Origin: Pseudomonadota bacterium
GTDB lineage: Bacteria > Desulfobacterota > Desulfobulbia > Desulfobulbales > Desulfobulbaceae
Direction: 5' to 3'
NCBI GenBank assembly: GCA_009778235.1
Contig: WRKE01000209.1
Location: 1 to 6,737 of the forward strand
Length of the DNA: 6,737 nucleotides
This document shows, piece after piece, positions 6,116-6,737 of the stretch. How positions within the stretch are numbered: the stretch's first letter is position 1; each line of letters starts with the position of its first letter. Both the position numbers and the translations under genes were made by a program. Below the pieces are notes generated by a model. It made no database searches and had not been told where the DNA came from. It saw only the letters and a list, made by a program, of their open reading frames with translations.

Positions 6116-6448
6116 TCAGCAAGACCCGTCACCATGCAGCAACTCGCCCAGCACCGCGGCAAGTCGCGGGGCATCAATCCCTGTGATCCTGACGGTTTTG
6201 CTTCGGCTCTGAAGGCCGCTTTTGATGGCCAGGGCGGATTTAGGCAGATGCAACAGCTTGGCGAGATAAGCGATGAGCGCTTGATTAGCCTTGCCATCCA
6301 CCGGCGGCGTGGTCAGGCGGAGTTTGAGCGCCTCTCCCTGCAATCCAGCCACCCCATTGGCCGCAGCCCGCGGCTGGACATGCAGCCGCAGCAGCAGAGA
6401 CCCATCGGGCAACAGTTGCAGGCAGGGGAGTTCAGCCGAAAAAACCAT
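6116..6448 (-). CDS. yggU: DUF167 / YggU family protein
   Basis: This 110-aa protein belongs to the DUF167 (UPF0235, YggU) family, small cytosolic alpha/beta proteins of unknown biochemical role. The family core is intact. VQPRAAANGVAG lies at about 24-35, and the hallmark PPVDGKANQALI follows at about 48-59. YLAKLLHLPKS and a GLQSRSKTVRI segment come next, matching the usual G-x-x-S-R-x-K ending. E. coli YggU is 96 aa; this one is slightly longer at the C-terminus. A GGTGAGGAG ribosome-binding site precedes the ATG at 6448. It begins 34 bp after yggT, and this yggT-yggU pairing recurs in many bacteria. The function is unknown, so the family call is firm but the role is not. Confidence 0.92.
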   Translation of the reverse strand: MVFSAELPCLQLLPDGSLLLRLHVQPRAAANGVAGLQGEALKLRLTTPPVDGKANQALIAYLAKLLHLPKSALAIKSGLQSRSKTVRITGIDAPRLAAVLGELLHGDGSC

Positions 6449-6482
6449 GGCTCCTCACCAGTTGGCGCGGGATGATCACCTC

Positions 6483-6737
6483 TTATAGATTTTGGGCGAA
6501 CTGCTGCAGGGTGGGAACGAGAAAGTTCTGCAGAAAAATAATGATCAGGATGAGGATCATCGGGCTCAAATCAAGGCCACCCATGATCGGCACCACCCGG
6601 CGGATTCTCACCAGCAATGGGTCGGTCACCTGGCGCAGAAAACGGACAATGGGATTGTAGGGATCGGCATTGACCCAGGTGATGACGGCCCGGGCAATCA
6701 CCACCCAAATATAGGCACCAAGGACGAAGTTGATCAA
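6483..6737 (-). CDS. yggT: YggT family membrane protein (5' end outside window)
   Basis: The last 84 codons of a YggT-family (DUF1266-unrelated, Pfam YGGT) integral membrane protein are present. One hydrophobic helix (VLGAYIWVVIARAVITWV) is followed by the family's amphipathic segment, DPYNPIVRFL then DPLL and an RIRR basic patch. After LDLSP comes a second, very hydrophobic Ile/Leu helix. YggT proteins have been implicated in osmotic or potassium stress and, in some bacteria and plastids, in division or thylakoid organisation; the role here is unknown. The reading frame stays open to the window edge. The TTG at the very edge is probably an internal Leu, because homologues of about 95-100 aa have more N-terminal sequence. 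It is the first visible gene of the leftward yggT-yggU-small protein-TIM-like group. Confidence 0.9.
   Translation of the reverse strand: MINFVLGAYIWVVIARAVITWVNADPYNPIVRFLRQVTDPLLVRIRRVVPIMGGLDLSPMILILIIIFLQNFLVPTLQQFAQNL

Noticed and set aside
5263..6186. Plus-strand open frame of 307 codons opposite the TIM-like and small-protein genes
   Set aside because: Its product is Pro/Arg/His-rich low-complexity sequence typical of GC-rich antisense frames. The minus strand has family motifs and ribosome-binding sites.
1..6737. Mobile elements, CRISPR arrays, toxin-antitoxin or phage-defence genes
   Set aside because: No transposase, integrase, spacer-repeat array, tRNA or defence-type domain was seen. 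All confident genes belong to housekeeping or envelope families.

Overview
The window looks like chromosomal, moderately GC-rich DNA from a Gram-negative bacterium. An outer-membrane-type lipoprotein, HtpX, ElbB and the YggT/YggU pair all fit that. The mix of proteins is reminiscent of Desulfobacterota (for example Desulfobulbales), but this placement is a judgement from protein style, not a search, and confidence is low to moderate. There is no sign of a mobile element, CRISPR array, tRNA or rRNA.

Layout. At the left edge (1-116, minus strand) is the 5' end of a gene for a Sec-exported protein; only its signal peptide and a few mature residues are visible. A divergent, AT-richer intergenic region of about 500 bp follows (117-618). 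It holds a promoter for the leftward gene, several hairpins and a cluster of TTGAC/GTCAA motifs. A rightward block then runs: a 762-aa lipoprotein made almost entirely of 21 tandem TPRs (619-2907, similar to PrsT of PEP-CTERM/exosortase systems), hypoxanthine phosphoribosyltransferase (2935-3462) and ElbB (3488-4144). Gaps of 25-27 bp suggest these three are co-transcribed. A strong GC hairpin and a good sigma-70-like promoter separate them from htpX (4296-5135), the membrane zinc protease.

A leftward block converges on htpX from the right edge: yggT (partial, running off the window), a DUF167/YggU protein, a 64-aa single-pass membrane protein, and a triose-phosphate-isomerase-family protein (5173-5853). 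Gaps are 34, 14 and 53 bp, so this is probably one operon.

How the genes work together. The rightward block mixes envelope functions (TPR lipoprotein, HtpX quality control) with purine salvage (Hpt) and the DJ-1/PfpI-type protein ElbB; no single pathway is evident. The leftward operon begins with the widespread yggT-yggU pair and ends with the most unusual gene here. That gene is a TIM homologue that keeps the catalytic Lys and His but has Thr where the catalytic Glu should be, with a shortened loop 6. No complete new multi-gene system is evident. The TIM-like protein and its small membrane neighbour are the best candidates for undescribed biology.
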